Assembly: GCA_036897485.1 (NCBI GenBank)
Contig: JAYMTF010001953.1
Location: forward strand, 1-20,479
Reading direction: 5' to 3'
From: Pelargonium nanum
Lineage: Eukaryota; Streptophyta; Magnoliopsida; Geraniales; Geraniaceae
DNA length: 20,479 nt
This document shows positions 19,378-20,479 of this stretch, in pieces. Within the stretch, counting starts at the first letter, position 1. Every line of letters starts with the position of its first letter. Made by a program: the position numbers and the translations under genes. The notes under the pieces were generated by a model. It was given only the letters and a program-made list of their open reading frames with translations. It was not told the DNA's origin and made no database searches.

Positions 19378-19450
19378 ACTATCAATATAAACTTCATTTT
19401 CATTTGCTAAAATCTTGTCTAGTTGCCCACGTTGCCCTTCCAAATATATA

Positions 19451-19702
19451 TTCCCTTGTCCCAAAATGAGTGTTTTGTTTACATTTTTTTGCAAAAATTA
19501 AGGATTACCAAATAATTTAATGTGTTTCCAATATTACTCACTTTCTCCCCTACACCCTATGTGCAGTTCATATCTGCCCATGTGCACTTCATAAGTGATA
19601 AGGGTAATATGAGAAAAACAATAATATAAAAATAGAAACAAGACACTCATTTTGGAACAAAAAATTTAGACAAACAAGACACTTATTTTGGGACGGAAGG
19701 AG
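19451..19702. mobile_element. Stowaway-type MITE, 252 bp, upstream of the tomosyn-like gene
   Basis: The left end TTCCCTTGTCCCAAAATGAG follows TA at 19449-19450. The right end TTTTGGGACGGAAGGAG precedes TA at 19703-19704. The inverted match extends about 32 bp through AGTGTTTTGTTT / AAACAAGACACT. An extra right-end-like copy (ACACTCATTTTGGAAC) lies at about 19643-19657. It has no coding capacity. It was presumably mobilised by a mariner-like transposase. Confidence 0.85.
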
Positions 19703-19799
19703 TAGCTTACAATTCGTATCATGTGTGTGTTATGTCCTCTTTGAAAGCTATTTGTGTGTCGCAAGATCTAAGAAATACAACAGATTTGTGAACGCAAAA

Positions 19800-19945
19800 T
19801 ACGAAATGACATGTTTAACATGGATATTAAATATGTCACGTTGACACAACACGAAAGCACATTTTGAATAATAGAACCAACATATTTGTCCTGATACTAT
19901 TTAACATGTTTCGCACGACACGATCTAACACATTTGACATGTTAT
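19800..19945. repeat. Second stretch of the ACACGACAC-rich dispersed repeat
   Basis: It contains GACACAACACGAAAGCACATTTTG, GAACCAACATATTTG, TTTAACATGTTTCGCACGACACG and CTAACACATTTGACATG. These words resemble those of 2437-2525 in similar order. It is old and diverged, with no clear ends. Confidence 0.4.
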
Positions 19946-19966
19946 TAAGATTAATTTAAAATTACA

Positions 19967-20116
19967 CACCGCTAAATGCTCCAGGAGCAACACCCGTCCT
20001 CCTAATCCTCTTCTAGGTATCCCTAACCACTCTTTATAGTTTCCACCAACAACTCTCGTACGACTTAGTCTTGAATTGCCCCCCCTACTACCATCAATGT
20101 TTGTTTTGGTCCTCAC
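19967..20116 (-). pseudogene. Relic of an RNase H-like (RVT_3) domain from a plant retroelement
   Basis: Fifty minus-strand codons from 20116 downward read like the N-terminal half of plant RVT_3 RNase H domains: KTNIDGSRGGNS..., then YKEWLGIPRRGLG..., then LLLEHLAV. The Asp of the IDGS motif (residue 8) and the Glu of LLLEH (residue 46) are 38 residues apart, the same spacing as the first two catalytic acids of E. coli RNase HI. The typical glycine-rich strand between them is degraded (RTRVVGG). After residue 50 the similarity stops, and the further acidic sites and any reverse transcriptase are absent. It is probably a decayed LINE or domesticated RVT_3 fragment; function is unlikely. Confidence 0.5.
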
Positions 20117-20394
20117 TGCCCACTAGGGTATAACCTGCATGATTTTTGGGGGAGGGGTGCACAAGAGTGTCGAGCACGAGTGGTAGTGTTTTTTTCTTGG
20201 ACAAAAACACATTTTCTACCCTTTCTTCATAGCTAGAAATTTGGAAATGAATTTGAAATCTCATCCAACTAATTTTAAAGACGGGGTTATCTTAATGAAA
20301 TTGCATGTTAGGTCATACAAATTCACAAGAATTCGCACATTTTAGATCAGAATAGAAAATTTTGATTTGCGTCTGAAAATCCGAAAAGATCTTA
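20117..20394. other. Intergenic sequence, no gene seen
   Basis: AT-rich apart from a short G-rich patch at about 20145-20160. No domain or repeat terminus recognised. Confidence 0.5.
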
Positions 20395-20479
20395 GGTACC
20401 GTTTGGATTAGCTATTTTGGTTTAGGAATGAGAATGAAGAATGGGAATGGGAATGGGATTCCCATTGATGGTGTTTGGA
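20395..20479. mobile_element. Left part of a second member of the palindromic MITE family, cut by the window end
   Basis: It starts GGTACCGTTTGGATTAG right after TTA (20392-20394). The next 40 bp (TTTAGGAATGAGAATGAAGA and on) match the left arm of the element at 8370-8546 with only a few differences. The right end lies outside the window. A TTA duplication would fit PIF/Harbinger-type MITEs but cannot be confirmed here. Confidence 0.7.

Overview
The window looks like nuclear DNA of a flowering plant, most likely a eudicot. The signs are AT-rich intergenic sequence, many short introns with GT-AG borders, tRNA-derived SINEs, Stowaway-type MITEs, and two multi-exon genes of clearly plant families. 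I cannot name the species.

Two protein-coding genes were rebuilt exon by exon, and both keep frame across every junction. (1) On the + strand, 3385-4583, seven exons encode a 155-residue HMGB-type chromatin protein: basic N-terminus, one HMG box, acidic tail. (2) On the - strand, 18310 down to 7384, twenty-four exons encode a 1038-residue tomosyn/Lgl-like WD40 protein with a C-terminal R-SNARE-like motif. The genes converge, with about 2.8 kb between their stop codons. They have unrelated jobs (nuclear chromatin architecture versus vesicle-fusion control), so nothing suggests a joint pathway.

Layout: 1-3060 is intergenic and TE-rich, with two tRNA-derived SINEs flanked by target-site duplications and a degenerate ACACGACAC-rich repeat. 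3060-3384 is the HMGB promoter and leader. 4584-7383 is the convergent intergenic region, with two local direct duplications, an inverted repeat and microsatellites. 7384-18310 is the tomosyn gene, whose introns hold a rearranged Stowaway element, a palindromic MITE, a GC-rich inverted repeat and a tandem duplication. 18161-19075 holds three tandem copies (about 300 bp each) of the tomosyn first-exon region; only the copy nearest the gene keeps the start codon. 19180-19380 carries three CACGTG boxes and one TGACGTGGCA box. 19451-20479 holds a second Stowaway, an RNase H-like retroelement relic and a second, cut-off copy of the palindromic MITE family.

I found no operon, CRISPR array, functional tRNA or rRNA gene, and no clear novel biochemical system. 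The most notable things are the triplicated first exon with retained splice donors but a lost start-codon block, a GC-AG intron required by the reading frame, and the unusual density of local tandem duplications.
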